Positions 27,143-35,977 of a stretch of DNA of 53,381 nt are shown here, in pieces. A model generated the notes under the pieces. The model was not told where the DNA came from, did no database searches, and was given only the letters and a program-made list of their open reading frames with translations. The position numbers were made by a program, and so were the translations under genes. The stretch's first letter is position 1; each line of letters starts with the position of its first letter. The DNA comes from Brucella gallinifaecis (lineage in GTDB: Bacteria > Pseudomonadota > Alphaproteobacteria > Rhizobiales > Rhizobiaceae), in the NCBI RefSeq assembly GCF_006476605.1, contig NZ_ML636814.1, positions 1-53,381 of the forward strand, written 5' to 3'.

Positions 27143-27897
27143 TCGAAATCACCAAGATCAGCAAAACCTATAATGATAGTGTTGTCGTCGATGATGTGAG
27201 CTTGTGCCTGCCTGCGGGCGGCATTACCTCGATTATCGGCCCAAATGGTGCTGGAAAATCGACTCTGCTTTCAATGATAAGCCGCCTTTTGCCTATGGAC
27301 AAAGGCCGCGTTACCGTCGATGGCCTTGATATCAGCACGACACCGGGCGATGTATTGGCAAAACGGCTATCAATCCTGCGTCAGGAAAATGCTATCAACT
27401 CACGCCTGACAGTGCGCGATCTCGTGACTTTTGGACGTTATCCCTATTCAAAGGGTCGTCCGAACAGTGATGATCTCAAACATGTCGAACAGTCAATCCA
27501 ATATCTCGGTTTGGAAACACTCAGCGAACGTTTTCTTGATGAACTTTCAGGTGGGCAGCGACAAAGGGCATTTGTTGCGATGGTGCTATGTCAGGATACT
27601 GATTATGTGCTTCTTGATGAACCACTTAACAATCTCGACATGAAGCATGCGGCGGCAATGATGAAGCTGTTGCGCCGTGCGGCAGATGATCTTGGCAAGA
27701 CAGTCGTGCTGGTGCTGCACGACATCAATTTCGCATCCTGTTATTCGGACCATATCGTCGCAATGGTGGATGGAAAAGTCGCATATCAGGGTGCACCTGA
27801 AAACCTTATTCATCCTGACATTTTAAGTGAGATTTACGACATGGAAATTACCGTCGAAATTATTGATGGCAAGCGTATCGGTGTCTATTACCTCTAA
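27139..27897 (+). CDS. Siderophore ABC transporter ATP-binding protein
   Basis: A 252-residue FecE/FatE-type ATPase that powers uptake. It has Walker A (IIGPNGAGKSTLLSMI, about 33-48), a Q-loop in SILRQENAI, signature LSGGQRQRAFVAM, Walker B YVLLDEPLNNLD, and H-loop VLVLHDINFA. The start is a TTG overlapping the permease stop (TTGA), with CAGGGGG as RBS. It is the last gene of the siderophore operon. Confidence 0.9.
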   Translation: MIEITKISKTYNDSVVVDDVSLCLPAGGITSIIGPNGAGKSTLLSMISRLLPMDKGRVTVDGLDISTTPGDVLAKRLSILRQENAINSRLTVRDLVTFGRYPYSKGRPNSDDLKHVEQSIQYLGLETLSERFLDELSGGQRQRAFVAMVLCQDTDYVLLDEPLNNLDMKHAAAMMKLLRRAADDLGKTVVLVLHDINFASCYSDHIVAMVDGKVAYQGAPENLIHPDILSEIYDMEITVEIIDGKRIGVYYL

Positions 27898-27968
27898 CTA
27901 AGTCAAAATGGATTTCTCCTTCAAAAGTTGAAGCTTTCTGTTCGATAAAGCGGACAGGAGAGCTTGAA

Positions 27969-28187
27969 TTGAAGCAGCGCGAATTTACAGAAGAGTTCAA
28001 ATGCGAAGCTGTGAGGATGTTAACGACGTGTGGTCGCAGCATTTCGTTGGCTGCCGATGACCTTGGAATTGGCAAGTCAACACTTGACCGCTGGCGTCGC
28101 ATTTTTTGTGGAGAGAGATTTGTTTTCTGGTCCGCATGAGAACATGAGCTTTCGCATTTTCGCAACGCGACTGCTTATGAAGAAGTA
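27969..28187 (+). pseudogene. IS3-family orfA (transposase HTH) remnant
   Basis: The frame from TTG 27969 reads LKQREFTEEFKCEAVRML and AADDLGIGKSTLDRWRR, the HTH of IS3 OrfA. It then shifts frame before DLFSGPHENM and ends with ATRLLMKK. orfB is absent. The surroundings (27898-27968 and 28190-28436) contain no recognisable gene. Confidence 0.78.
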
Positions 28188-28436
28188 GACTACTTTTCTG
28201 GTGCACTTATGGCTGTAAATCAACAGATAATGTCAAAATATCTATGTGGCTAAGTGATGTGGGCTGCAGGATACTCAAAAATACCCTTTGGATATTGGTA
28301 AGTATCGGTTTAATGAAGTTTGTATAGTATCTTCTTATGAAACTTAATGCGCTAAATATTCCATCAAGTTAGTATTTTTGTATTTGACAGAATTTGCGAT
28401 GTAGAGGTTTGGCTTGAATAAGTGGAGTAGATTGAC

Positions 28437-30239
28437 TTGACGGACTTCGCGAGACTGGTTCGCAGTCAATTAATCGGCGGAGAGCCGATTGTGGGTGTGG
28501 CGATTGGCGTTGGTATGGCTGCTATTCCAGCTGCACGCGGTGGCGCCGATTTCATCCTTGCACTTAATGCCGGTCGCTATCGGGTTATGGGAGCACCTTC
28601 CTTAGCATCTATGCTCCCCTTGGCCGACGCAAATCAGTTCACTGACGAGTTTGCGCAAAGAGAATTCCTCGGACGTGTCTCTATCCCCGTATTTTTTGGC
28701 GCATCGTCCTTCGATCCCCGCCTGGATTTGAAGCGGTTAGCCGATAATCTTGCCTCTGCCGGCTATGCAGGGATCGCAAATTTTCCAAGCTCAATTCATT
28801 ACAGTGGTCGTTTTCGGCAAGCATTAGAAGAAAGTGGAATGGGGTTTGATCGTGAAGTTGAAATGCTTCACCATGCCCGCAATGCCGGATTGGCTGCATT
28901 TGGCTATGCAAAAACCATTTCTGAAGTTGCCAAGCTTGAAGCTGCAGATATTGACATTTTATGTTTGAACTTCGGTTGGAATGCCGGAGGTATGCGCAAT
29001 GTTGCGCAAGAATTTACCTTAGATGAAGCATCTGATCGAGCGCGACGCATTTTCCGCCGATTGAGGCAATCCAATCCCGATCTGATTTGCCTTGTCGAAG
29101 GCGGGCCAATTGTAACGCCAGATGATATGTATCGCGTTTGGCAAGAAGCAAAAGCGGATGGCTATGTTGGCGGATCCACCTTCGATCGGGTGCCCGTTGA
29201 AAGTGCGATTTATCAAATGACTTCAGCGTTTAAAACGGTTGGACGTTTGCGCCAGGTAGATCAAGTGCAAACGCGTGCGGATGTGGAGATCCGTCGTTTG
29301 ACCGGTATAGTGGGGCAGTCGGCAGCCATGCAGACGGTTATCAGCCAGATTGACCGGCTTTCAATGCTGCCACTGCCTATTTTAATTGTCGGTGAGGTGG
29401 GTACAGGGCGCATGACGGTTGCGCGTAGCTTGCACGTACTGGGTCGAAGAGGTGGCTCTTTCATTCAGCTGCTTGCTGCTGAAGTTAACCGCGCACCGGA
29501 AAAAGTACTTGGTGGAACACTTGGCTCTGCTGCGAATGATAGTCATTCGCGCAAAACACAAACAACGACCTCGCATTATGGACATGAAAGTGTTCTTCTT
29601 CGCGATAATGAAACTGTTGTAATAGATAATGCCGAAGAGCTCAGCGCTGAAGCATTGAAAATCATCCAGAACTGGGATGAAGAACGAAGACCGTCAGGAA
29701 AAAATGATCAAGTTTCCGGTGCGCGATTGATACTCGTCAGTCAGCCGGCACGGGAGTTTGATTTGGCAGTTTTGCACCTTTTTCAGGCCGCCATTATTCA
29801 AATTCCTCCATTGCGAGACCGCCCTGAAGATGTTTTAGCTTATTCGCGTCACTATTTATCGCAGCTTGCACCTGTTTCTCCAACCGGTGCACCAATGGGG
29901 CCAAAGTTAGAATTGCTTCCGGATGCTATCCGCAAACTTTATGCCCATGACTGGCCTGGCAATATAAGGGAGCTGCGCAAAGTTATTGTACAGGCAACGA
30001 TGCGGGCGAAAGGCGGACTAATAGGTGCTTCCGAATTAAGCTGGTCGTCCAATGTTCAAAAGGCCGAAGATAATATTGCTGATGAAGATAGTGTGGTGCT
30101 TAACCCGATGACGGAGGCTGAATGGTTGCTGGATGCATTGCGCCGCAACCGTTTCAGGCGAGGAGAAACAGCAGACTTTCTCGGCATTTCACGAAAAACG
30201 CTATACAATCGTATGCGCTCTTTAGGGCTTCTTCGCTGA
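28437..30239 (+). CDS. Chimeric regulator: PEP-hydrolase-like TIM barrel + degenerate σ54-type AAA+ domain + Fis HTH
   Basis: A 600-residue protein. Residues 1-270 match the PEP-hydrolase/TIM-barrel signal-transduction family (ILALNAGRYRVMG, IANFPSSI, LVEGGPIVTPDDMY). Residues 288-540 resemble a σ54-activator AAA+ domain: an altered Walker A GEVGTGRM at 319-326 (Lys replaced by Arg), an altered Walker B VVIDNAEEL at 394-402, IPPLRDRPEDV, and the intact sensor-2 motif DWPGNIRELR. The GAFTGA loop that contacts σ54 and the FRxDLYYRL arginine-finger segment are missing. Residues 560-597 form a Fis HTH (ETADFLGISRKTLYNRM). Start is TTG with GGAG upstream. It probably senses a metabolite related to the substrate of the downstream TIM-barrel enzyme and regulates the Liv-Tm1 block. 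Confidence 0.82.
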   Translation: MTDFARLVRSQLIGGEPIVGVAIGVGMAAIPAARGGADFILALNAGRYRVMGAPSLASMLPLADANQFTDEFAQREFLGRVSIPVFFGASSFDPRLDLKRLADNLASAGYAGIANFPSSIHYSGRFRQALEESGMGFDREVEMLHHARNAGLAAFGYAKTISEVAKLEAADIDILCLNFGWNAGGMRNVAQEFTLDEASDRARRIFRRLRQSNPDLICLVEGGPIVTPDDMYRVWQEAKADGYVGGSTFDRVPVESAIYQMTSAFKTVGRLRQVDQVQTRADVEIRRLTGIVGQSAAMQTVISQIDRLSMLPLPILIVGEVGTGRMTVARSLHVLGRRGGSFIQLLAAEVNRAPEKVLGGTLGSAANDSHSRKTQTTTSHYGHESVLLRDNETVVIDNAEELSAEALKIIQNWDEERRPSGKNDQVSGARLILVSQPAREFDLAVLHLFQAAIIQIPPLRDRPEDVLAYSRHYLSQLAPVSPTGAPMGPKLELLPDAIRKLYAHDWPGNIRELRKVIVQATMRAKGGLIGASELSWSSNVQKAEDNIADEDSVVLNPMTEAEWLLDALRRNRFRRGETADFLGISRKTLYNRMRSLGLLR

Positions 30240-30932
30240 TTACAGCTCAAACGTGACAGTTCCATCTGCCATTTGGCAAATCGTATCCAGTTCTGCGCCG
30301 TAACCATCGGGTTTCATAACCAGAATTTTTGCTTTAGCATTTTCATCAGCGCGTAAATGGAGCAATGTTTGATTGATCCGTTTTGCGGCAGTTGCGCGGC
30401 TTCGCCAATCAAGTAAAAATAAACCAGGGTGTAAGACGAGAGTATCGGCACCGGCTTGAAGCATAAGCCTTGCGGCGTCCAGACTTGTGACAAATGCGGT
30501 GCCAGCAAATCCCGCCTGACAAAAAGCAGTCATCATCTCGATTTCGCGGTTTAATCCGATTGATGCGCTCTTGAAAGCGCGTGCACTATCTCCGTCATGT
30601 AATTGAATGGTTGGGTAATTGGTAACGCGTTTAATTCTTTTACGCCGCAGTAAATCAAAAATGGCCTGCGGCCTTAAAAACGGATCGGCCATCATCAACG
30701 CTAATGTCACTGCTGAAACATCCTGTTTTTCCTGAAATCCGTTATGCGTCAATTGCGCATCGCTTTTGAGGAAAGCCAAGGTTGGTTCATTCATAGCGGA
30801 AATTGGTAAAAGTGCTGCAACCTCCAAGGCTTGTCGCGGCAATCCGGCTAATCCAGGACAAATGATAACATCATAAGGCGCAATAAGTGCAGATGAGACA
30901 GAGGTCAGCAATTTTACATGATGCGGTTTCAT
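30240..30932 (-). CDS. Degenerate PEP-hydrolase-like TIM-barrel protein
   Basis: A 230-residue paralogue of the TIM barrels encoded at 28437 and 37171, on the opposite strand and abutting the regulator stop. Shared pattern: RVTNYPTIQLHDGDSARAF parallels [34 protein letters not shown] parallels the REVEMLHHARNAGL helix; AGADTLVLHPGL parallels [12 protein letters not shown]. The GGPIxxPDD block and the N-terminal IGxGxGxGxxA loop are gone. It is therefore probably not an active enzyme of the same kind, and may be a modulator. M at 30932 was chosen; an upstream in-frame ATG at 31025 adds 31 unconvincing residues. Function unknown. Confidence 0.6.
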   Translation of the reverse strand: MKPHHVKLLTSVSSALIAPYDVIICPGLAGLPRQALEVAALLPISAMNEPTLAFLKSDAQLTHNGFQEKQDVSAVTLALMMADPFLRPQAIFDLLRRKRIKRVTNYPTIQLHDGDSARAFKSASIGLNREIEMMTAFCQAGFAGTAFVTSLDAARLMLQAGADTLVLHPGLFLLDWRSRATAAKRINQTLLHLRADENAKAKILVMKPDGYGAELDTICQMADGTVTFEL

Positions 30933-31030
30933 AGGCGCCTGCTTATTCCGTTGTATTTCATCACAGTTTCGATTTTTGGAGAACCTCCAAAGCATATGGC
31001 GGTGCAGTTTTGCACGATAGAACAAAAAGT

Positions 31031-31157
31031 AAAATTACCCAAAATTACCCAGTTTTAGAGAAATTAGCGCTGGAAGATGAAGCGATGACGCGCAACAATG
31101 AAAATGGGAGATAAACCATAAAAGCAATGTAAATACTGTTCTTTTTTACAAGAACAG
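31031..31157 (+). promoter_or_regulatory. Leader of the Liv-Tm1 operon with a direct repeat and a hairpin
   Basis: Two exact tandem copies of AAAATTACCC (31031-31050) lie in the divergent promoter region. A hairpin (CTGTTCTT / AAGAACAG, loop TTTTAC, 31136-31157) sits 4 bases before the RBS. The repeat could be a regulator site and the hairpin could affect translation; both roles are inferred. Confidence 0.4.
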
Positions 31158-31169
31158 AGAGGAGGAGTA

Positions 31170-32060
31170 TTGTCATTAAGTTTTATTTTAACAGTGACGC
31201 TTAATGGATTAACTTTGGCTGCTCTATATTTTATAGTTGCAAGTGGTTTTTCATTAATATTCGGGCTTATGCGCACGGTAAACATGGCGCATGGATCGCT
31301 TTACCTTATTGGCGCTTATGTTGGATTTGCAGTTTTCGATCCACTTTACGCAAACGACGCGACTTATTCTATCGCATGGTATGCCGCTATTGCGACAGGC
31401 ATGGCTGCTGCCGCTCTTGTCGGTGTTATTATTCAAGTTGCTTTTTTGGGCTGGATGCAGGGGCAAGAGTTAAGGCAGGCATTGGTTACAATCGGAATTT
31501 CAATTATTATTGCTGATCAAATACTGGCTCAATTTGGAGGCAATCCATTTCAGTTCTTCGCCCCCGAGGCACTATTTGGCCCTGTGTCAGTTCCGGGTGT
31601 CGGACGCTATCCAATATTTCGGTTGTTTCAGCTTGGTTTGTCCTTATTTGTTGGCCTGACACTGTGGCTCGTTCTCAATAAGACGAAATTGGGCATTATG
31701 ATCCGTGCCGGCGTTGATGATCGTCAAATGCTGGCGGCATCAGGCGCAAATGTTAAGCAGATTTCAATTATGGTTTTTGCTTTGGGCGCAGCCCTTGCAG
31801 GTTTGGGTGGCGTGATTGCTGCCACGGCGCAACCTGTCTCATTGGGAATGGATGTCAAGTTTCTGCTCACCTCGCTTGTTGTCGTAATCGTCGGTGGTCT
31901 GGGTTCTGTTGGCGGCACGGCGCTGGGTGCTATTCTTATTGGTCTGGCTGAACAATGGGGTCAGGCATTATTTCCGACCTATTCGGTTATTCTTACTTTC
32001 GCAATCATGGTTGTTATTCTAGCTGTGCGGCCGCAGGGTCTGCTTGGAAGGGCTCAGTAA
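31170..32060 (+). CDS. livH: Branched-chain-amino-acid-type ABC transporter permease (LivH family)
   Basis: A 296-residue inner-membrane permease with about 8 hydrophobic segments. It begins LTLAALYFIVASGFSLIFGLMRTVNMAHGSLY, the classic LivH opening. It later shows GIMIRAGVDDRQMLAASGANVK and TSLVVVIVGGLGSVGGTALGA. TTG 31170 follows a near-perfect GGAGGAG RBS. It is the first gene of the operon livH-livM-binding protein-livG-livF. The family also imports amides, urea and aromatic acids, so amino-acid transport is not assured. Confidence 0.9.
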   Translation: MSLSFILTVTLNGLTLAALYFIVASGFSLIFGLMRTVNMAHGSLYLIGAYVGFAVFDPLYANDATYSIAWYAAIATGMAAAALVGVIIQVAFLGWMQGQELRQALVTIGISIIIADQILAQFGGNPFQFFAPEALFGPVSVPGVGRYPIFRLFQLGLSLFVGLTLWLVLNKTKLGIMIRAGVDDRQMLAASGANVKQISIMVFALGAALAGLGGVIAATAQPVSLGMDVKFLLTSLVVVIVGGLGSVGGTALGAILIGLAEQWGQALFPTYSVILTFAIMVVILAVRPQGLLGRAQ

Positions 32061-33046
32061 TGCGTAGCCTTTCATCTTTGAAAATTCTCAGCAATCTTGC
32101 AATCGTCGCCATACTTGTTGTTTTGCCGCTTCTGGTTTCGCCCTTTTGGATCAACAATATATTCGGGCGGTCACTGGCCTATGGTGTCATTGCATTATCG
32201 CTGACCTTTCTGGCGTCTTATGGCGGTTTCGTATCCCTTGCCCAAACCATGTTGGCAGGGGTGGCGGGATATGTTCTTGCCATTTATGCCCCAACGGCGA
32301 TACCTCTTGGCAATAATCCATTGCCATGGAGTGCAGCTATCATTCTGGCCTTGGTCGCAGCCACTGTGGCAGGCTTGCTCGTTGGACTGATCGCAGTCAA
32401 AACAAACGATATTTATCTTTTGATGATTACATTGGCTCTGGCTGTCGGCTTTGGACTGTTTGCACAATCAAATACAGAGATTTTCAACGGCTATGAAGGC
32501 ATTCGCAATATTGTCGGGCCAGAGATCTTTGACGAGTCCATCCGCTCACCAAAGGTATTTTATTACACAGCTTTGATTGTTGCACTCAGCCTGTATTTCC
32601 TGGTGGTTTATCTGCGAAAGTCACCATTTGGACTGGTTCTTCAAGGGTTGAGAGATGCACGCAGACGTGTCTCTGCACTTGGTTATAATGCAACAGCCCA
32701 TCGTATTGCAGCATTTGGTTTCGCCGGTTTTATTGCCGGGTGCGGAGGAGTGCTCGTTACATTTTACAATATGGGCATCACTGCAAGCTCGATAGGCATG
32801 GGCGCGACAGTCAATGTTTTGGTTATGTGCGTCATTGGCGGTCTCATTCACCCTGCGGGTGCTTTTATCGGCGCTTTACTATTTTCGTTGCTCGATACAT
32901 TCGCCCCATCATTATACGACCGAGATCGCTTTAACACATTGATTGGGTTCGTTTTTCTAGCAGTTGTCGTTTTGTCCCCCAATGGAGTTCTGGGGATGGG
33001 AAAACTATTGATGGATCGGTTGAGTTTCCGACGACGTCAAAACTAA
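32060..33046 (+). CDS. livM: Branched-chain-amino-acid-type ABC transporter permease (LivM family)
   Basis: A 328-residue permease, partner of LivH. Family features are YGVIALSLTFLASYGGFVSLAQTM, RKSPFGLVLQGLRDARRRVSALGYN (cytoplasmic coupling region), and GLIHPAGAFIGALLF. The ATG overlaps the livH stop by one base (TAATG), indicating coupled translation. A longer in-frame reading from 31955 would overlap livH heavily and was rejected. Confidence 0.9.
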   Translation: MRSLSSLKILSNLAIVAILVVLPLLVSPFWINNIFGRSLAYGVIALSLTFLASYGGFVSLAQTMLAGVAGYVLAIYAPTAIPLGNNPLPWSAAIILALVAATVAGLLVGLIAVKTNDIYLLMITLALAVGFGLFAQSNTEIFNGYEGIRNIVGPEIFDESIRSPKVFYYTALIVALSLYFLVVYLRKSPFGLVLQGLRDARRRVSALGYNATAHRIAAFGFAGFIAGCGGVLVTFYNMGITASSIGMGATVNVLVMCVIGGLIHPAGAFIGALLFSLLDTFAPSLYDRDRFNTLIGFVFLAVVVLSPNGVLGMGKLLMDRLSFRRRQN

Positions 33047-33102
33047 TTTCAAACGCGGCTTTGGGAGAAGTCGATAGAGTAATAGTCAAGGGAGGACTTG
33101 GA

Positions 33103-34377
33103 ATGAAAACTATCACGAAAACAATAGCACATAGACTGAAGTTTGGTGTTGCTGCTTTAACGGCAAGCTTTGCGATGGTCACAGTTGTGTTTGCTGCTGA
33201 TGATGTCATCCGTATCGGATCGATTACCACACTTGAAGGTCCTTTCGCGACCGGTGGACAAGACGCTTATCGCACAATGGAAATGGCGCTTGAAGAAATC
33301 GGTTATGAAGTCGGCGGTAAAAAAATCGAGTGGATACGTGAATCGTCAAATGCCAATGCAGATGTAGCGCTGGCGCGTGCCCGCAAACTCATCGAACAAG
33401 ATAATGTCGATATTGTTATTGGTCCGCTTTCAGGGGCCGAAGGGGTGGCTTTGCGTGATTACTCGCGCACATTGGAGGGCCGCACATTTGTCAATGGTTC
33501 ATCTGCATCGTCAGATACAACTTTGCGCAATCCATCACCGAATTTCTTCCGTTTCAACACCGAAGGCACGCAATGGATGGCAGGTCTTGGCAAGCATGTG
33601 CATGATGATCTGGGCGTAAAACATGTGGCTCTGGTCGCTGCTGATTATTCTTTCCCTTATGCGCAGGCATTTGGTTTCATGCATGAATATTGTGCAGCAG
33701 GAGGGGAAGTAACCAAACTATGGTCACCGCTCAATACGACTGATTTTTCTTCTATTATCGCCCGGATTCCAGAAAATGCAGAAGCTATCCTGCTGATACA
33801 GGGCGGTACGGATGCGCTGGCATTTTTAACACAATATGCACAGATGGGCGGAGAGTTGCCAATTTACGGCGGTTCAATCACCGCCGATCAGACACTTCTC
33901 AGCGCTCGTGGCCCTCATCAGCGTGTTATGGACGGTATGCTGGCAGCAGGTCCGATTGCCGACATTAATGCAAGCCCGGAATGGCAGAACTTTGTTAAAA
34001 AATATCGTGAAAGGTTCCCTGACGGCTTCGATTCACCATCCATTCATGCGGTGAATTATTACACCAATACGCGTGCTGTATTACTTGCCCTGGAGGCTGT
34101 TGCCGGTGATCTTTCCAATAACCAAGAAGCGTTCCAGGAAGCTTTGGCTAAAGTTGAATTCACAACACCTACGGGTGCGAAAGTAAAATTGGATAAGAAC
34201 CGGCAGGCGATCTCCGATATTTTCCTGACAAAGATTGTTGATGACAACGGTACGCTTCGCACAGAAGCTTTTTCCAGCACGCCAGCGGTGACGCAAACCC
34301 TTGGCATGAATGAAGAAGAATTCCTGGCGCTTGGTGCACCATCACGTGACAATCCTGATTGCTCACCAAAGAGCTAA
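33103..34377 (+). CDS. Periplasmic substrate-binding protein of the Liv-type transporter
   Basis: A 424-residue type I binding protein of the LivK family. Residues 1-33 are a signal peptide ending VVFAAD. Mature blocks include RIGSITTLEGPFATGGQDAYR, LIEQDNVDIVIGPLSGAEG, VALVAADYSFPYAQAFGF and LPIYGGSITADQTL. ATG 33103 is preceded by GGGAGGA. The unusual gene order (permeases first, then binding protein) is shared by catabolic Liv-like operons. The ligand is unknown; neighbours suggest a small organic acid or amide-like compound. Confidence 0.87.
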   Translation: MKTITKTIAHRLKFGVAALTASFAMVTVVFAADDVIRIGSITTLEGPFATGGQDAYRTMEMALEEIGYEVGGKKIEWIRESSNANADVALARARKLIEQDNVDIVIGPLSGAEGVALRDYSRTLEGRTFVNGSSASSDTTLRNPSPNFFRFNTEGTQWMAGLGKHVHDDLGVKHVALVAADYSFPYAQAFGFMHEYCAAGGEVTKLWSPLNTTDFSSIIARIPENAEAILLIQGGTDALAFLTQYAQMGGELPIYGGSITADQTLLSARGPHQRVMDGMLAAGPIADINASPEWQNFVKKYRERFPDGFDSPSIHAVNYYTNTRAVLLALEAVAGDLSNNQEAFQEALAKVEFTTPTGAKVKLDKNRQAISDIFLTKIVDDNGTLRTEAFSSTPAVTQTLGMNEEEFLALGAPSRDNPDCSPKS

Positions 34378-34389
34378 AGGGCTTGAAAC

Positions 34390-34419
34390 ATCCAGCCCGG
34401 TCTCAGTGCCGGGCTGGAT
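34390..34419 (+). terminator. Hairpin between Liv-type binding-protein gene and livG
   Basis: A perfect 11-bp stem (ATCCAGCCCGG / CCGGGCTGGAT) with an 8-nt loop, 12 bases after the binding-protein stop. There is no T-run; it probably protects or attenuates the mRNA. Confidence 0.68.
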
Positions 34420-34448
34420 CAGCAATGATTTGCAACGGACATAAGCGC

Positions 34449-35231
34449 ATGATGGCTCATATGAATCACTCTTCCGGCGATACGCTATCGCAGCCAGCAC
34501 TTGAGCTTGAAAGTGTAGGGCGATCCTTTGGTAAACTGAAGGCTGTTTCAGACGTCACTATGGTTATAAAGCCGGGCGAGCGTCGCGCGATCCTTGGGCC
34601 GAACGGCGCAGGGAAAACGACATTATTCAACACTATTCTGGGTGATTTTCCTCCAACTTCGGGTCGTATTTTGTTGTTTGGAGAAGACATTACAAAAGCA
34701 CCACCACATCAGCGGATAAGGCGTGGGATCGGGCGCACCTATCAGACGTCGCTGTTGTTTGACGGCTTAACCGTTCTGGATAATCTATTCATGGCCGTTC
34801 GTGGTGTCATGCCGGGGCGAATGTCTTTTTTGCGGCCTCGTAAAAACGATCCAGCGATGATGCGCGCGTCTGAAATGGCAGACAAAATGCGGATCAAGCA
34901 TCTCCTGGACCGAACAGTCTCCGAAATTTCTTATGGTCAAAGAAGACAAGTTGAAATTGGCATGGCACTGGCATCCAATCCGCGTCTGTTGATGCTGGAT
35001 GAGCCGGCAGCCGGACTGTCGCCCGTCGAGCGCCCTGAGCTGAACAAACTTCTTGCCGACCTGCCGCACAATCTGACCCTCATCCTGATCGAACATGATA
35101 TGGACGTTGCTTTGCGCAATTCTGATTTTGTCACGATCATGAAAGATGGGGAGATCGTTGCACAGGATGTACCTGACCAGATTACCAATAATCCGGTTGT
35201 CAGGGAAATCTATCTCGGGAGTGCCCATTGA
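34449..35231 (+). CDS. livG: Liv-type ABC transporter ATP-binding protein (LivG family)
   Basis: A 260-residue ATPase. It has Walker A LGPNGAGKTTLFNTILG, Q-loop RRGIGRTYQTSLLFDGLT, the variant signature ISYGQRRQVEIGMAL, Walker B LLMLDEPAAGLSP, and H-loop LILIEHDMDVAL. ISYGQ in place of LSGGE is usual for LivG. ATG 34449 keeps the start outside the preceding hairpin; longer readings overlap the binding-protein gene. It overlaps livF by one base (TGATG). Confidence 0.9.
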   Translation: MMAHMNHSSGDTLSQPALELESVGRSFGKLKAVSDVTMVIKPGERRAILGPNGAGKTTLFNTILGDFPPTSGRILLFGEDITKAPPHQRIRRGIGRTYQTSLLFDGLTVLDNLFMAVRGVMPGRMSFLRPRKNDPAMMRASEMADKMRIKHLLDRTVSEISYGQRRQVEIGMALASNPRLLMLDEPAAGLSPVERPELNKLLADLPHNLTLILIEHDMDVALRNSDFVTIMKDGEIVAQDVPDQITNNPVVREIYLGSAH

Positions 35232-35959
35232 TGGCTGTACTGGAAGTAAATGATCTTCATGTGCGGTTTGGGCAAGCGCATATTTTGCAAGGTGTTTCGC
35301 TGCAATGTGGACCGGAGCCTTTAGCACTTGTCGGGCGAAATGGTATGGGAAAGTCAACGCTTTGCTATTCCATCATGGGAATGCTCGGCACTGATGCCGG
35401 TCAGATCAAATTGAACGGGTGTGAGCTTCGCGGACTTAGTCCTAACCGTGTTGCTAAAGCCGGTGCAGCACTTGTTCCGCAGGGGCGCAGATTGTTTCCC
35501 TCACTCACAGTACATGAGCATTTGCAGCTCGTTTCGCAAAGTAAGAATGCCAATTGGAATATTGATCGTGTCTATGAAACTTTTCCGCGTTTGGCTGAGC
35601 GGCGCAATAATCGCGGTGGGCAACTGTCCGGTGGCGAGCAGCAAATGGTTGCCATTGCGAGAGCGTTGTTAATGAACCCGTCACTACTGATCATGGATGA
35701 GCCTTCTGAGGGGCTTGCGCCGGTCATTGTCGATCATCTGATTGATACATTACGCGCCATTGCCGCCGAAGGAATGGCGATATTGCTGGTTGAGCAAAAT
35801 ATCCATGTGGCGACCAGTGTTGCAGAGCGCGTTGCCATCATGGTCACGGGTCGTATTACCGCAACAATGCCTGCCGCAACGCTTGCAAATGATAGTGAGG
35901 CACAACAGCGTTATCTGGGCGTGAGCTCAGTATCATTGGATGAAACTGCCAATGCATAA
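35231..35959 (+). CDS. livF: Liv-type ABC transporter ATP-binding protein (LivF family)
   Basis: A 242-residue ATPase, partner of LivG. It has Walker A LVGRNGMGKSTLCYSIMG, the LivF marker ALVPQGRRLFPSLTVHEHL, signature LSGGEQQMVAIARALL, Walker B LLIMDEPSEGLAP, and H-loop ILLVEQNIHVA. It completes the five-gene importer and is followed 18 bp later by the Tm-1-like gene. Confidence 0.92.
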   Translation: MAVLEVNDLHVRFGQAHILQGVSLQCGPEPLALVGRNGMGKSTLCYSIMGMLGTDAGQIKLNGCELRGLSPNRVAKAGAALVPQGRRLFPSLTVHEHLQLVSQSKNANWNIDRVYETFPRLAERRNNRGGQLSGGEQQMVAIARALLMNPSLLIMDEPSEGLAPVIVDHLIDTLRAIAAEGMAILLVEQNIHVATSVAERVAIMVTGRITATMPAATLANDSEAQQRYLGVSSVSLDETANA

Positions 35960-35977
35960 AATAAGAAAGGGGGGGAC

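Noticed and set aside
28437..30239. Calling the chimeric regulator a normal σ54-dependent activator
   Set aside because: GAFTGA and the arginine-finger segment are missing and both Walker motifs are altered.
31955..32059. Longer N-terminus for LivM
   Set aside because: It would overlap livH by more than 100 bp, and the extra residues do not look like a LivM start; the ATG at 32060 overlaps the livH stop by one base.
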